From Clostridia bacterium (lineage in GTDB: Bacteria > Bacillota_A > Clostridia > Christensenellales > Aristaeellaceae), in the NCBI GenBank assembly GCA_017481065.1, contig JAFUPT010000095.1, positions 1 to 33,879 on the forward strand: a DNA stretch of 33,879 nt. The letters are read 5' to 3'. The position numbers were made by a program, and so were the translations under genes. The notes under the pieces were generated by a model that saw only the letters and a program-made list of their open reading frames with translations, was not told the origin of the DNA and made no database searches. Shown here one piece after another: positions 6,445 through 14,732 of the stretch. Each line of letters begins with the position of its first letter. Position 1 is the stretch's first letter.

Positions 6445-7941
6445 ATGGCAAAGCGCAGGCGCCTGATCGCGCTGTTGCTCGTTTTCACCGCGGCCATGAC
6501 CGGCCTTCCCGGCGGCGCTCTGGGCGCATCCGTGGAGGAAGATATCGTGCTCCCGGAGCCCGCCGCCCGTGAAAATGAAATGATACTCGGCGAAAGCTAT
6601 GCCGGGGATACCCGTGAAGTTACCCTCTACTTTGTCACTGAGGGCAGCTCCAACCTCACCAGCGCCGCCCGGGCAATTCGCCTGGAGAAGGGCAAAACCC
6701 TGGTCGAGAGCGCCCTTTCCCAGCTGCTCAACGCCCGCTTCACCGCCGGCGTGCAGAGCGCCGCTTCCACGGATATGCAGCTCATTGATGTGGAATTCGG
6801 CTGCGGCATCGCCACTGTGGACCTTTCCATCGGCTCCAGCGGCCAGCTGAACGACCAGACAGAGCTTCTGCGCTGCGTGGCCATCGCCAACACCCTGCTG
6901 GGCATCGAGGGCGTGGAAGCGGTAAACATCCTCACCGGGGGCCGCAGCGACGCCATCTGTTCCCTGCCGATGGGCGTATTCATCGCGCAAAACGACAGCG
7001 TACCCACCCTCTACGCCCGGCTGCAGTCCGAGCGGGAGAGTTTCCTGGGCGATCCCAGCGAAACCATACGCCGCAGCGCCGTGGTCTACTTCCCCACCAC
7101 CAATTCCCTCTTCCTGCCGGAGCTGCGCACCCTTGATTTCGCCAGCGAGGGCGATTTCATCACCGCGCTCCTGGATGCGCTGAAGGCCGGCCCCCAGGGC
7201 GCCTGGCAGAGCTTCTCCCCCATCCCCGCCAGCGATGAGGAAATCCTCGCAGGCCAGCCAGCGCTGCGCGTAAACGAGGCGGGCGAGCGCATCGTGGAGA
7301 TTGATTTCACCGCCATGCTGCCCAATTACCTGGCATTTTCCGGCGTCGATCCCTGGCAGCTCTACGGCAGCATCGTGCTGACCCTCACCTCCTTCGTTCC
7401 CGAGCTGGACGGCGTGGTCATCCGCATCGAAGGCGAGCCCGTCAGCGAACTCGCCATGGGCGAACAAAGCCTGCGCTTCACCGGCGGGCTGATGCGCCGC
7501 AGCGATTTTTCCGCCAACATCGGCAGCAGCGCCGCGCTGTACTTTGCCGACAGCGAGGGAAAGCTCACCTGTGTGGAGTGCGCCGTTCCCCAGATGAACG
7601 CCGCAGCGCCCCGCAGCCTGCTCACCACGCTGGTTGCCACGCCTGCGCCCGATGGTCTTGAGCGGGTGATTCCTGCGGAGATCAGCGCCGCCGATATCCT
7701 CGGCGTGCAGATCGATGGCCGCATTGCCACGGTAAACCTCTCCGGCAATTTTTACACCCGCTGCCAATCCCTTACGGCGTCCGAAGAGCGCAGCCTGATT
7801 TACGCCATGGTGAATACCCTCGCGGAGCTTCCCGGCATCGGCGCGGTACGCTTCCTCGTGGAGGGCAATACTCTGGATCGCCTCTCTCAGGAGATTTACC
7901 TGAAAACCGCCCTGCTGCCCGACCCGGGCCTCGCGGGATAA
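6445..7941 (+). CDS. Secreted protein with three GerMN-type modules
   Basis: A 498-residue exported protein. A signal peptide (about 1-28, GALGA before SV) has no lipobox cysteine. Three segments look like GerMN modules: residues 56-170 (VTLYFVTEG to AVNILTGGRS), 210-335 (SAVVYFPTTNSLFL to VVIRIEGEPV) and 362-485 (AALYFADSEG to AVRFLVEGN). Each has the 'vYF' strand, a 'LL..L' helix, a hydrophobic strand with the pattern '(T/I)V(D/N)(L/F)(S/T)' and a final 'V.f.veG'. GerMN domains occur in the spore protein GerM and in actinobacterial LpqB; their activity is not well defined. The ATG at 6445 has AAGGAGG upstream and lies 18 bp after the kinase, so it belongs to that operon. A role tied to sensor-kinase signalling or the envelope is inferred from gene order. 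Confidence 0.85.
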   Translation: MAKRRRLIALLLVFTAAMTGLPGGALGASVEEDIVLPEPAARENEMILGESYAGDTREVTLYFVTEGSSNLTSAARAIRLEKGKTLVESALSQLLNARFTAGVQSAASTDMQLIDVEFGCGIATVDLSIGSSGQLNDQTELLRCVAIANTLLGIEGVEAVNILTGGRSDAICSLPMGVFIAQNDSVPTLYARLQSERESFLGDPSETIRRSAVVYFPTTNSLFLPELRTLDFASEGDFITALLDALKAGPQGAWQSFSPIPASDEEILAGQPALRVNEAGERIVEIDFTAMLPNYLAFSGVDPWQLYGSIVLTLTSFVPELDGVVIRIEGEPVSELAMGEQSLRFTGGLMRRSDFSANIGSSAALYFADSEGKLTCVECAVPQMNAAAPRSLLTTLVATPAPDGLERVIPAEISAADILGVQIDGRIATVNLSGNFYTRCQSLTASEERSLIYAMVNTLAELPGIGAVRFLVEGNTLDRLSQEIYLKTALLPDPGLAG

Positions 7942-7949
7942 AACATCGA

Positions 7950-7977
7950 AGGGAACCCCATTCGGGGTTCCCTTTTT
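7950..7977 (+). terminator. Terminator of the two-component/GerMN operon
   Basis: GGGAACCCC-attc-GGGGTTCCC followed by TTTTTT. An identical 27-nt copy lies 230 bp downstream. Confidence 0.9.
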
Positions 7978-8179
7978 TGATACGCACGATGAAAATCTGC
8001 GGATTTTCATCGATTCGGAAGAAAACTGCGGATTGCTGAAAATCTCACGATTTTCCGGGCGCAATCCTGACCGAAGGTATTATTTTCCCGCCGCTTGCGC
8101 TCCGGGAAAATCAAATTCACCGCACATGTCGCTGAATTTGATTTTACAGGCTGTTCTGCATCGTTTTTCCGATATATTA
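7978..8179. repeat. Hairpin-rich intergenic stretch between two identical terminators
   Basis: About 200 bp without a plausible gene. It contains GAAAATC-tgcg-GATTTTC (7990-8007), a second GAAAATC/GATTTTC pair (around 8038-8055) and a longer inverted repeat AAAATCAAATTCA...TGAATTTGATTTT (around 8107-8145). It is bounded by two identical hairpins at 7950 and 8180. It looks like accumulated repetitive hairpin sequence; function unknown. Confidence 0.55.
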
Positions 8180-8206
8180 AGGGAACCCCATTCGGGGTTC
8201 CCTTTT
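8180..8206 (-). terminator. Second copy of the hairpin, probable terminator of the asnB-like gene
   Basis: The same 27 nt as at 7950 (AGGGAACCCC-attc-GGGGTTCCCTTTT). It sits three bases beyond the stop of the minus-strand asparagine-synthetase-like gene. On the minus strand it is followed by TTAATATA, a poor U tract, so termination in that direction may be weaker. Confidence 0.6.
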
Positions 8207-8209
8207 CGT

Positions 8210-9934
8210 TTACAGCTCCACCGCCACATTCCTTTCGTGCAGCCAGGCGTTCACCTGGATCAGGTAGGCCAGCATCTGCGGCCCCGCCATCAGCTGGCCG
8301 TACCAGGGCGTATCCGCCGGGTTCATGGGCGATGCTGCCAGCTTTTCAATCTTCTCCCGGTCCACCAGCTGCCAGAGCGGCGCGTCTTCCTCCTCAAACA
8401 ACTCCCGCATCCGCGCCCGTATGGCCTCGGTATAGGCGGCGCTGCAGGTCTTGGGATAGGGGCTCTTCTTCCGCAGCCGCAGCTTATCCGGAAGCAAATC
8501 CTTCACTGCCTCCCGGTACAGCCCCTTTTCCACGCCGCCGAGGCGCTTGATCTCCCAAGGCACGTTGTAAACATACTGTACCAGCCGGTCATCGCACAGC
8601 GGCGTGAGCACCGTGAGCCCCTGCCCGCCGCACATGTACACCGCCCGCTCCTGCAAATTCGGCATGAAGAAATCAAAGCAGAGCCGCTGGAGCTTAAAGA
8701 GCGTCTGCTCCTGCGCACCCTCCACGTTCGAAACATCGTAGCCGTCCAGCGCGGCGTGCAGCGCATCCCGGGCATAATCCGCAATCCTTGCCTTCTCCCG
8801 TATCTCTGCCCGCAGTATACCCTCGCGCAGGGCCATCGAGCCGGACCACGGGAATGCCTCCTCCGGAAGCGCCGGTTCTCCCCGGAACCATGGATAGCCG
8901 CCGAACACCTCGTCGCCGCATTCCCCAGAAACCACGCTGGGCGCATGCCGCATGATTTCCCGGGCAAAGAGCATCAGCGAGCTATCGATATCCGCCATTC
9001 CCGGGAAGCCCCGGTAGCGCATGGCGCGCTCGAGCCCGCCGGCCAGCGCATCCTGGGTGAGCACCACCTGCCGGTGCCGGGTTCCGAAGATGCGCGCAGC
9101 GAGGCTGATGTAGGGCGCATCCATCTCCGGCCGGAAGGAATTGGAAACAAAATCCTGCTCGTTGCCATCGTAATCCACAGAGAAGCTATCCACCCGCCCG
9201 ATGCGCATGCACAGAAGCGCCGTGAGGGCCGTGGAATCCACGCCGCCGGAGAGCATACAGGCCGGATGCAGGTGCACGATGTCCCCCACCGCCGCCTCCA
9301 GCAGCTCCCGAACATGCCTCGCCGCTTCCTCCGCGCCGTCCTCCACGGGCTGCGCCTCGATTTCAAAGTAGCGCTCGATGGTGAATTTTCCATTCCTGCA
9401 AGTGAGCACGCAGCCGGGCTCCAGCGTGCGCAGCCCCCGCAGCGGCGTCCTTCCCGGCGTGCGCGCGGGTCCGAGGCCAAAGAGCTCGCCCACGCCATCC
9501 CTGTCCAGTACAGGCTCGATGAAGCCCGCCTTCAGGATCACGTCCGGATGGTCGGCAAACATCAGCTGCCCCTCTTTTTCCGCGTAAAACAGGCAGCACT
9601 CGCCCATCCTGTCCCGGGCGATAATCATCATGTCCTGCTCCACATCCGCCACACAGCTCATGCACGGCCCCTCAATGCGGCGCACATAATCCCTGCCCCA
9701 CTTTTCATAGGCCTTCAGCACCAGCTGGGCCTGGCTCGCGTAGGGTGCGCAGTCCAGCTGCCGCGCGAGGGCGTTGCGGTTGCGCATGCGGCCGAATACC
9801 AGCGCCATGCTGCCCGCGTTGGACGCCGTTTCGAATCCGGCTATGGTCATCTGGCCCTTGCTGGTGCGCGGCGCATCACAAATGCCGAGCACCCTCGGAA
9901 CTACATCCGTATGGTATGTACCGAAATATTCCAT
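8210..9934 (-). CDS. Asparagine-synthetase-like protein lacking the glutaminase cysteine
   Basis: A 574-residue member of the AsnB family. The C-terminal synthetase domain is well preserved: the PP-loop is S229-GGVDS-234, and SGECGDEVFGGYPWF (336-350) is the second family motif. It would activate aspartate, or another carboxylate, with ATP. The N-terminal Ntn-type amidotransferase domain is recognisable (AYEKWGRDYVRRIEG, IIARDRMGECCLFYAEKEG). However, the protein begins MEYFGTYHTD instead of the MCGI start that supplies the catalytic Cys, and the HRGPD segment is absent. The start at 9934 is supported by GGGGAG upstream, and no in-frame extension restores MCGI. It is therefore probably ammonia-dependent or acts on another substrate. 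Single gene, divergent from the MBL-comEC operon. Confidence 0.85.
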   Translation of the reverse strand: MEYFGTYHTDVVPRVLGICDAPRTSKGQMTIAGFETASNAGSMALVFGRMRNRNALARQLDCAPYASQAQLVLKAYEKWGRDYVRRIEGPCMSCVADVEQDMMIIARDRMGECCLFYAEKEGQLMFADHPDVILKAGFIEPVLDRDGVGELFGLGPARTPGRTPLRGLRTLEPGCVLTCRNGKFTIERYFEIEAQPVEDGAEEAARHVRELLEAAVGDIVHLHPACMLSGGVDSTALTALLCMRIGRVDSFSVDYDGNEQDFVSNSFRPEMDAPYISLAARIFGTRHRQVVLTQDALAGGLERAMRYRGFPGMADIDSSLMLFAREIMRHAPSVVSGECGDEVFGGYPWFRGEPALPEEAFPWSGSMALREGILRAEIREKARIADYARDALHAALDGYDVSNVEGAQEQTLFKLQRLCFDFFMPNLQERAVYMCGGQGLTVLTPLCDDRLVQYVYNVPWEIKRLGGVEKGLYREAVKDLLPDKLRLRKKSPYPKTCSAAYTEAIRARMRELFEEEDAPLWQLVDREKIEKLAASPMNPADTPWYGQLMAGPQMLAYLIQVNAWLHERNVAVEL

Positions 9935-9992
9935 GGAATCACACTCCCCATCTATGCTATGCGCCGCATTCGGAAAGCATGCCCCGCAGCCC

Positions 9993-10022
9993 TTGATAAA
10001 TGTGATGAAAATATGATATAAT
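9993..10022 (+). promoter_or_regulatory. Promoter of the MBL-comEC-holA operon
   Basis: TTGATA (9993-9998), an 18-bp spacer and a perfect TATAAT (10017-10022), 31 bp before the first start codon. No convincing minus-strand promoter for the divergent asnB-like gene was seen in the same gap. Confidence 0.75.
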
Positions 10023-10052
10023 GGGGATAGTATGTAAAAGGGGTGGTTTTTG

Positions 10053-10763
10053 ATGAAGCTGAAGGTGCTCGGCAACAATGGTCCCTATCCGTCTGTGGGC
10101 GGCGCATGCAGCGCATATCTGCTCACCAGCGACAGCGGCAATACCCGCCTGCTCATCGAGTGCGGCACCGGCATGCTCTCCATGCTGCAAAGGGAGGCTT
10201 CCTTTGACAGCCTCAGCGCTGTGATCCTGAGCCACCTCCACTTCGACCACATGAGCGATATCCTGCCCATGCAATACGCGCTGCAGTTCCATCCCCGCAG
10301 CCCGCTGCCGGTGTACGCGCCGCGCACCCCGGAAAATGTGCGCGCGCTGCTGAACGCGCCCTGCTACGCCCCGCAGGATATTTCCGATGCGCAAATCGGC
10401 GAAATGAAGATCTCCGTCTGCCCGGTGCGCCATCCTGTGGAGACCTACGCCCTTCGCATCGAGTGCGACGGCAGGGTTTTCACCTATACCGGCGATACCA
10501 ATGAAATCGAAATCCTGGATTCCTTCTGCGCAGGCGCCGATCTGCTCCTCGCAGACGCGGGCCTGAGCAGCGAGCACTGGAGCATCAATGCCCCGCACCT
10601 CTCCGCAAGGGGCTGCGGCGAATTGGCGCAGCGTGCCGGCGTAAAAAAGCTGCTGCTCACCCACCTGAATCCCCGCTACACCCCCGAACAGCTCGTCGAA
10701 GAGGCAAAGGCTGCCTTCCCGAACTGCGAATTTACCAATCCCGGCTCCGAATACGCCGTTTAA
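10053..10763 (+). CDS. MBL-fold metallohydrolase
   Basis: A 236-residue single-domain metallo-beta-lactamase-fold hydrolase. The metal-binding motif H-x-H-x-D-H is at H61-L-H63-F-D65-H66 (SHLHFDHMSD). A further metal-ligand region is seen at YTGDTNE and at the C-terminal LLLTHLNPRY. Its overall form resembles the RNase Z/PhnP-like group (nucleic acid or cyclic phosphodiester hydrolases), but the substrate cannot be told from sequence. The ATG at 10053 follows AAGGGGTGG with good spacing; an in-frame TTG one codon upstream is the alternative. It is the first gene of the operon and ends three bases before comEC. Confidence 0.9.
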   Translation: MKLKVLGNNGPYPSVGGACSAYLLTSDSGNTRLLIECGTGMLSMLQREASFDSLSAVILSHLHFDHMSDILPMQYALQFHPRSPLPVYAPRTPENVRALLNAPCYAPQDISDAQIGEMKISVCPVRHPVETYALRIECDGRVFTYTGDTNEIEILDSFCAGADLLLADAGLSSEHWSINAPHLSARGCGELAQRAGVKKLLLTHLNPRYTPEQLVEEAKAAFPNCEFTNPGSEYAV

Positions 10764-10766
10764 ACC

Positions 10767-13136
10767 ATGCTGCTCAAGGATTGCGGCCTTCTGACGCGCC
10801 TCATCCGCACGCGCCCGCTGTTTCTCGCATCCCTGCTCTTCCTCGCAGGCTGCATATTGGGATATGTGCTGGAGATTCCGGCCCTGCCCGCAATGGGCTG
10901 CGCGCTTGTGTTGCTCCTCGCATCCGCATTGCTCAGGAAAAAGCGTGCGGTCATGGCCGTGCTGCTTCTGCTTGCCATGCTGCCGCTGGGCGCATTCCGC
11001 TTCCAAATCGCATGGAACGCCACCGCCCCTCTGCCGGATCAGAAGGGCGCGCTGCTCTCCGGCCGCATCTGCGAGCTTCCTCAGTACAATCCAGATACGG
11101 AGCGCACGATCTGCGTGCTGGATGATATCTCCATCGGCGGCAAACCCACCGCCAAAAAGCTGCGTCTCTACCTGCGCGGCGATCCCGAGCTTCTGCAAAA
11201 GGTTGAAATCGGCCAGACCATCACCTGCGAGGCCCACATCTGGCGTGCTGATGAGGCCACGAACCCCGGCCAGTTCAACTTTTCCAACTACCTGCGGGTG
11301 CGCGGGCTCTCCGGCTATGCAACCGCTGAAATCGAAAGCGCGGCCTTCTCCGAACAGGCGCTGCGCATCCCCGATTATCCTGAAATCATCCGCTCCCGGC
11401 TCGGCAGCCATGTGGAGCGCCTGTTTCCTGAAAACGCAGCCACCGCCAAGGCCTTCTTGCTGGGCGACAGGAGCGAACTCAGCGAAAACCAGCGGGAGAA
11501 CTACTCCAAATCCGGCGCGGCCCATTTGCTCGCCATCTCCGGCATGCATATCAGCGTGCTGGCAGGCGCGGTTTCCCTGCTTCTGGGCAGGTTTCTGAGC
11601 CGGAAGAAGGGCTTCTTCATCACGCTCATCATCCTGCTCGCCTACGGCGCGCTGATCGGCTTCTCCGCATCCCTGCGCAGGGCCATATTGATGTTTGCCA
11701 TCCTCGGCTTCGCACCCGTCGCGGGCCGTTATTCCGATGCGCCCACCCGCCTGGCTGCGGCGCTGCTCATCTGCCTGCTGCTGCGCCCGGCTTCCATACT
11801 CGATGCGGGCTTCGTGCTCTCCTTCGGTGCGAGCGCGGGCATCATCCTGCTCTATGGTCCGCTTTCGAACCTGTTTCACTGCGACGCCTTCCTGCACAGC
11901 AGGATCACCCACGGCCTGCGCGGCATTCCAAAGCGCCTCGGAAAGTGGGCCGTAGGGCTCACCATCTGCACCTTTGCCGCCCAGCTTGCCATCCTGCCCG
12001 GCGTAGTGCACTATTTTGGCGCGCAATCCATCGTATCCTTCGCGGTAAACCTGCTGGTTGTGCCGCTGGCGATGTTCGCTTACATCGCTTCCATCATTGG
12101 CGCGGCCAGCTGCCTGGCGCCCGTGGCCGCAGCCGGAGATTTCCTCTTCGGCCTGCTCAACGCCATCGTGGAATTCAGCGCGGGCCTGCCCCTCGCCACT
12201 CTGAAAATCGCCCGCTTTCCGGCGTGGCTGGTGCTCCTCTGCGCCGCAGCCTGCCTGATTTCTTCGAACCTTTCGAAGATCAAACTCAAAATCCGCCGCT
12301 TCCTGCCGCTGTTTACGGTGCTTGCCTGCTTGATTTCCAACGGCTGCGCATACCTCACCACCCTCGGCTGCTCCATCGTCTTCCTCGACGCCGGGCAGGC
12401 GGACTGCGCGGTGATCCGCACGGAGGGCAAGGTCTATCTCGTCGATACCGGCGATAGCTACTCTCCGGCCGCAGATTACCTGAGCGCCATGAACTACCCG
12501 GTTGAGGCCGTTTTCCTCTCCCACATGCACAGCGACCATGCGGGCGGGCTCCAGGAAATCCTGTCCGTCTGCACGCCGAAGCGCGTCTATATCTCCGCCA
12601 ACTGGGCTTCCTATGCGGCGGATGATGGCGTAAACGAGGCCCTTGAGGCCGCGCGGACCCAAGGCTGCGAGATTATTCCCGTCTCCGCAGGGGATGAAAT
12701 CCAGCTCTCCAAGAAAACTTTACTCCGGGTTCTATCGCCGGTTGCAGGAATTTCCGCTTCCGCGGCGAATGATGATTCATTGGTGCTCCATGTCGAGCAT
12801 GAGGGAACCAGCGCCCTCTTCACCGGCGACGCCCCTGCCGGGACCATCGCCCCGGTTTCCATGGATGCGGATATCCTGAAAGTTCCGCATCACGGCGCTG
12901 CGGATTCCCTGAACAGCGATTTCATCCGGGCAGCCACGCCTTCCGTGGCCATCGTACCCGTAGGATACAACACTTACGGCCATCCTGCGCAGGAGACCAT
13001 CGATCTCCTCAGCCGCGCAGGCTGCCAAACCTTCCGCACTGACCGCTGCGGGGCGGTCACCTGCCGCTTCGATGAAAACGGCAGAGTTTCGGTGCGCCCA
13101 TATCTGTCTTCGGAGGCTGCAAATGGACTGGAATGA
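10767..13136 (+). CDS. comEC: DNA internalization / competence protein ComEC/Rec2
   Basis: A 789-residue polytopic membrane protein that forms the channel for single-stranded DNA uptake in transformable bacteria. N-terminal membrane segments flank a DUF4131-type region (about 1-190). The Competence domain follows with the hallmark HLLAISGMHISVLAG (about 252-266) and many membrane helices to about 515. A C-terminal MBL domain has LDAGQADCAVIRTEG and LSHMHSDHAGG (about 583-593), consistent with a nuclease-like fold. Full length for the family. The start has no obvious ribosome binding site and lies three bases after the MBL stop, so it is probably translated by coupling. It is adjacent to holA, as in many Bacillota. 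Competence in this organism is not shown by the window. Confidence 0.95.
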   Translation: MLLKDCGLLTRLIRTRPLFLASLLFLAGCILGYVLEIPALPAMGCALVLLLASALLRKKRAVMAVLLLLAMLPLGAFRFQIAWNATAPLPDQKGALLSGRICELPQYNPDTERTICVLDDISIGGKPTAKKLRLYLRGDPELLQKVEIGQTITCEAHIWRADEATNPGQFNFSNYLRVRGLSGYATAEIESAAFSEQALRIPDYPEIIRSRLGSHVERLFPENAATAKAFLLGDRSELSENQRENYSKSGAAHLLAISGMHISVLAGAVSLLLGRFLSRKKGFFITLIILLAYGALIGFSASLRRAILMFAILGFAPVAGRYSDAPTRLAAALLICLLLRPASILDAGFVLSFGASAGIILLYGPLSNLFHCDAFLHSRITHGLRGIPKRLGKWAVGLTICTFAAQLAILPGVVHYFGAQSIVSFAVNLLVVPLAMFAYIASIIGAASCLAPVAAAGDFLFGLLNAIVEFSAGLPLATLKIARFPAWLVLLCAAACLISSNLSKIKLKIRRFLPLFTVLACLISNGCAYLTTLGCSIVFLDAGQADCAVIRTEGKVYLVDTGDSYSPAADYLSAMNYPVEAVFLSHMHSDHAGGLQEILSVCTPKRVYISANWASYAADDGVNEALEAARTQGCEIIPVSAGDEIQLSKKTLLRVLSPVAGISASAANDDSLVLHVEHEGTSALFTGDAPAGTIAPVSMDADILKVPHHGAADSLNSDFIRAATPSVAIVPVGYNTYGHPAQETIDLLSRAGCQTFRTDRCGAVTCRFDENGRVSVRPYLSSEAANGLE

Positions 13137-14133
13137 CTTTTTCAAGTCGGTCAAGGAGGGACGTTTTGAATCCGTCTACCTCTTCACCGGCCCCGAGGAA
13201 CTCACCAAGCGGGAAGCCCTCGCCGCCCTGCGCCGTGCCATCCTGCCCGCCGGGCTGGAACAGCTCAACGACGCCACCCTCGAAGGCGTATCCGCGCAGG
13301 CCATCATAGACGCCGCAGAAACCCTGCCCGTGATGTGCGAGCGCCGCATCGTAATGGTGCGCAACTGGGCGCCGCTCCTCCCCGGCAAGGCCAAGAACGA
13401 GGAAGCCGATGTGGAGCGCATGCTGGAATGGCTCAAGAATCCGCCGGAAAGCTGCATCGTCGTCTTCTTTATGAGCGTGGAGACCGATGGCAGGAAAAAG
13501 CTGCCCTCCGCCCTCAAAAAACTTCCCGGCTATGTGGAATTTGCCCACCTGAGCGGCGCGCCGCTGCAGAAGTGGTGCGCGCAGCAATTGAAGCCCCTCG
13601 GCAAGAAGATTTCTGCCGACGCGGTAAATGAAATGACCATGATGGTGGGCCAGGACCTCACCCGCATCTCCGGGGAGCTGAAAAAGCTGGCCGCCTACAC
13701 GGAGGATGCGCCGGAAATCACCGCATCCGATATCCGCGCCGTGGTCTCCCCTTCCCCGGAATACTCGGTATTCATGATCCTGGACCACCTTCTGGAGGGC
13801 CGCATCACCGAAGCCACCCAGGTGGTCAATTCCACGCTGCAGACCGAACCCAGCGTCATCCGCATCATCAGCCTGCTTGGAAACCAGCTGCGCATTGACG
13901 CCCACATGAAATTCGCCCTTGAGGCCCGGAATCCCCTTCCCGAGGTGCTCAAGGCCCTGAACGTGAGCGAATACCGCGCCCGCCACATCCAGCGCCAGAT
14001 TCGATCCATCCCGGCGGAGGCCCTCAAGGAGCGCTACCTCGCCTGCGTGGAGGCGGATTACGCCATCAAATCCGGCCGTCTGAAGGACCGCGCCGCGCTG
14101 GATGCGCTCATGCTCCGGCTCGCCCGCAATTGA
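13123..14133 (+). CDS. holA: DNA polymerase III subunit delta
   Basis: A 336-residue clamp-loader subunit that opens the beta sliding clamp within the DNA polymerase III holoenzyme. It begins MDWNDFFKSVKEGRFESVYLFTGPEE, the typical HolA N-terminus with a degenerate P-loop-like region. It continues with the AAA+-like fold (VMCERRIVMVRNW, CIVVFFMSVETDGRKK) and the C-terminal collar helices (SGRLKDRAALDALMLRLA). The ATG at 13123 has CGGAGG six bases upstream and overlaps the comEC end by 14 bp, indicating translational coupling. In many Bacillota rpsT follows holA; here a small secreted protein follows instead. Confidence 0.94.
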   Translation: MDWNDFFKSVKEGRFESVYLFTGPEELTKREALAALRRAILPAGLEQLNDATLEGVSAQAIIDAAETLPVMCERRIVMVRNWAPLLPGKAKNEEADVERMLEWLKNPPESCIVVFFMSVETDGRKKLPSALKKLPGYVEFAHLSGAPLQKWCAQQLKPLGKKISADAVNEMTMMVGQDLTRISGELKKLAAYTEDAPEITASDIRAVVSPSPEYSVFMILDHLLEGRITEATQVVNSTLQTEPSVIRIISLLGNQLRIDAHMKFALEARNPLPEVLKALNVSEYRARHIQRQIRSIPAEALKERYLACVEADYAIKSGRLKDRAALDALMLRLARN

Positions 14134-14183
14134 ACCAATCCCAAGGAAATTACGTCTAAGAGAGGCAATGGAGGTATATTGCT

Positions 14184-14675
14184 ATGAAAAGAATACTCAG
14201 CTGTGTTTTGATCGCCGCGATGCTCATCTGCTGCGCGGCCGCCTATGCGGAAGTGCCGAAGCTCAGCGAAAATATGTTCAAATACGCCAAGAATACCCTC
14301 GCCTGCCTCGCCACCGGTGCATACGATAAGATCGTTACATCCGTGCCTTTCTCCGATCTGTCCCCCAGCGCGGATGAATGGGCCAGCTTCGCCGAGGGCA
14401 GCTTCGAAAGCCTTCGCGGCGCAGCTCCCCAGAAGAAATATGCCGTGGCATACTGGACCGGCCGCTGCTGGGAAATCGCCGTTCCCGTGTCCGCGCCGGA
14501 AAGCGGAGATGTGGAAGCCCTGATCCTCGCCACCGAGGATGGCCGCTCCTTCTCCGGCTATGGCTACGCCGAATGGGAGGATATCCGCGAGGATTACCAG
14601 GATGCCGATTATGTCCAGTGGGACGAGGAATACAACGGCTCCACCTCCGTAATCATCGAATTCAATGAGGATTGA
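14184..14675 (+). CDS. Small secreted protein of unknown function (163 aa)
   Basis: A 163-residue protein with a clear signal peptide (MKRILSCVLIAAMLICC to AAAYA, cleavage before EVPKL). The mature part is acidic with many aromatic residues (WTGRCWEI, YAEWEDIREDY, YVQWDEEY) and no motif that I recognise. A cysteine pair within the signal region could allow lipid modification, but no standard lipobox is present. The ATG at 14184 is preceded by GGAGGT. It lies 50 bp after holA with no promoter seen in between and is followed by a strong terminator, so it may be the last gene of the operon. No function is proposed. Confidence 0.8.
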   Translation: MKRILSCVLIAAMLICCAAAYAEVPKLSENMFKYAKNTLACLATGAYDKIVTSVPFSDLSPSADEWASFAEGSFESLRGAAPQKKYAVAYWTGRCWEIAVPVSAPESGDVEALILATEDGRSFSGYGYAEWEDIREDYQDADYVQWDEEYNGSTSVIIEFNED

Positions 14676-14682
14676 GCGCAAG

Positions 14683-14716
14683 AAACCCCTGCGATTGAAA
14701 ATCGCAGGGGTTTTCT
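14683..14716. terminator. Bidirectional terminator between the 163-aa gene and yebC
   Basis: AAACCCCTGCGATT-gaaa-ATCGCAGGGGTTTT with T-rich flanks on both strands. It serves the convergent genes on either side. Confidence 0.9.
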
Positions 14717-14732
14717 TTGGCATAAGCCGGAA

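Noticed and set aside
5863..8064. A 733-codon minus-strand open frame opposite the kinase and GerMN genes
   Set aside because: Same reason: the plus-strand genes have complete family motifs; the opposing frame does not.
9957..12662. A 901-codon minus-strand open frame across the MBL and comEC genes
   Set aside because: The plus strand encodes recognisable MBL and ComEC proteins with good starts. The antisense frame has no motif and is a by-product of codon bias.
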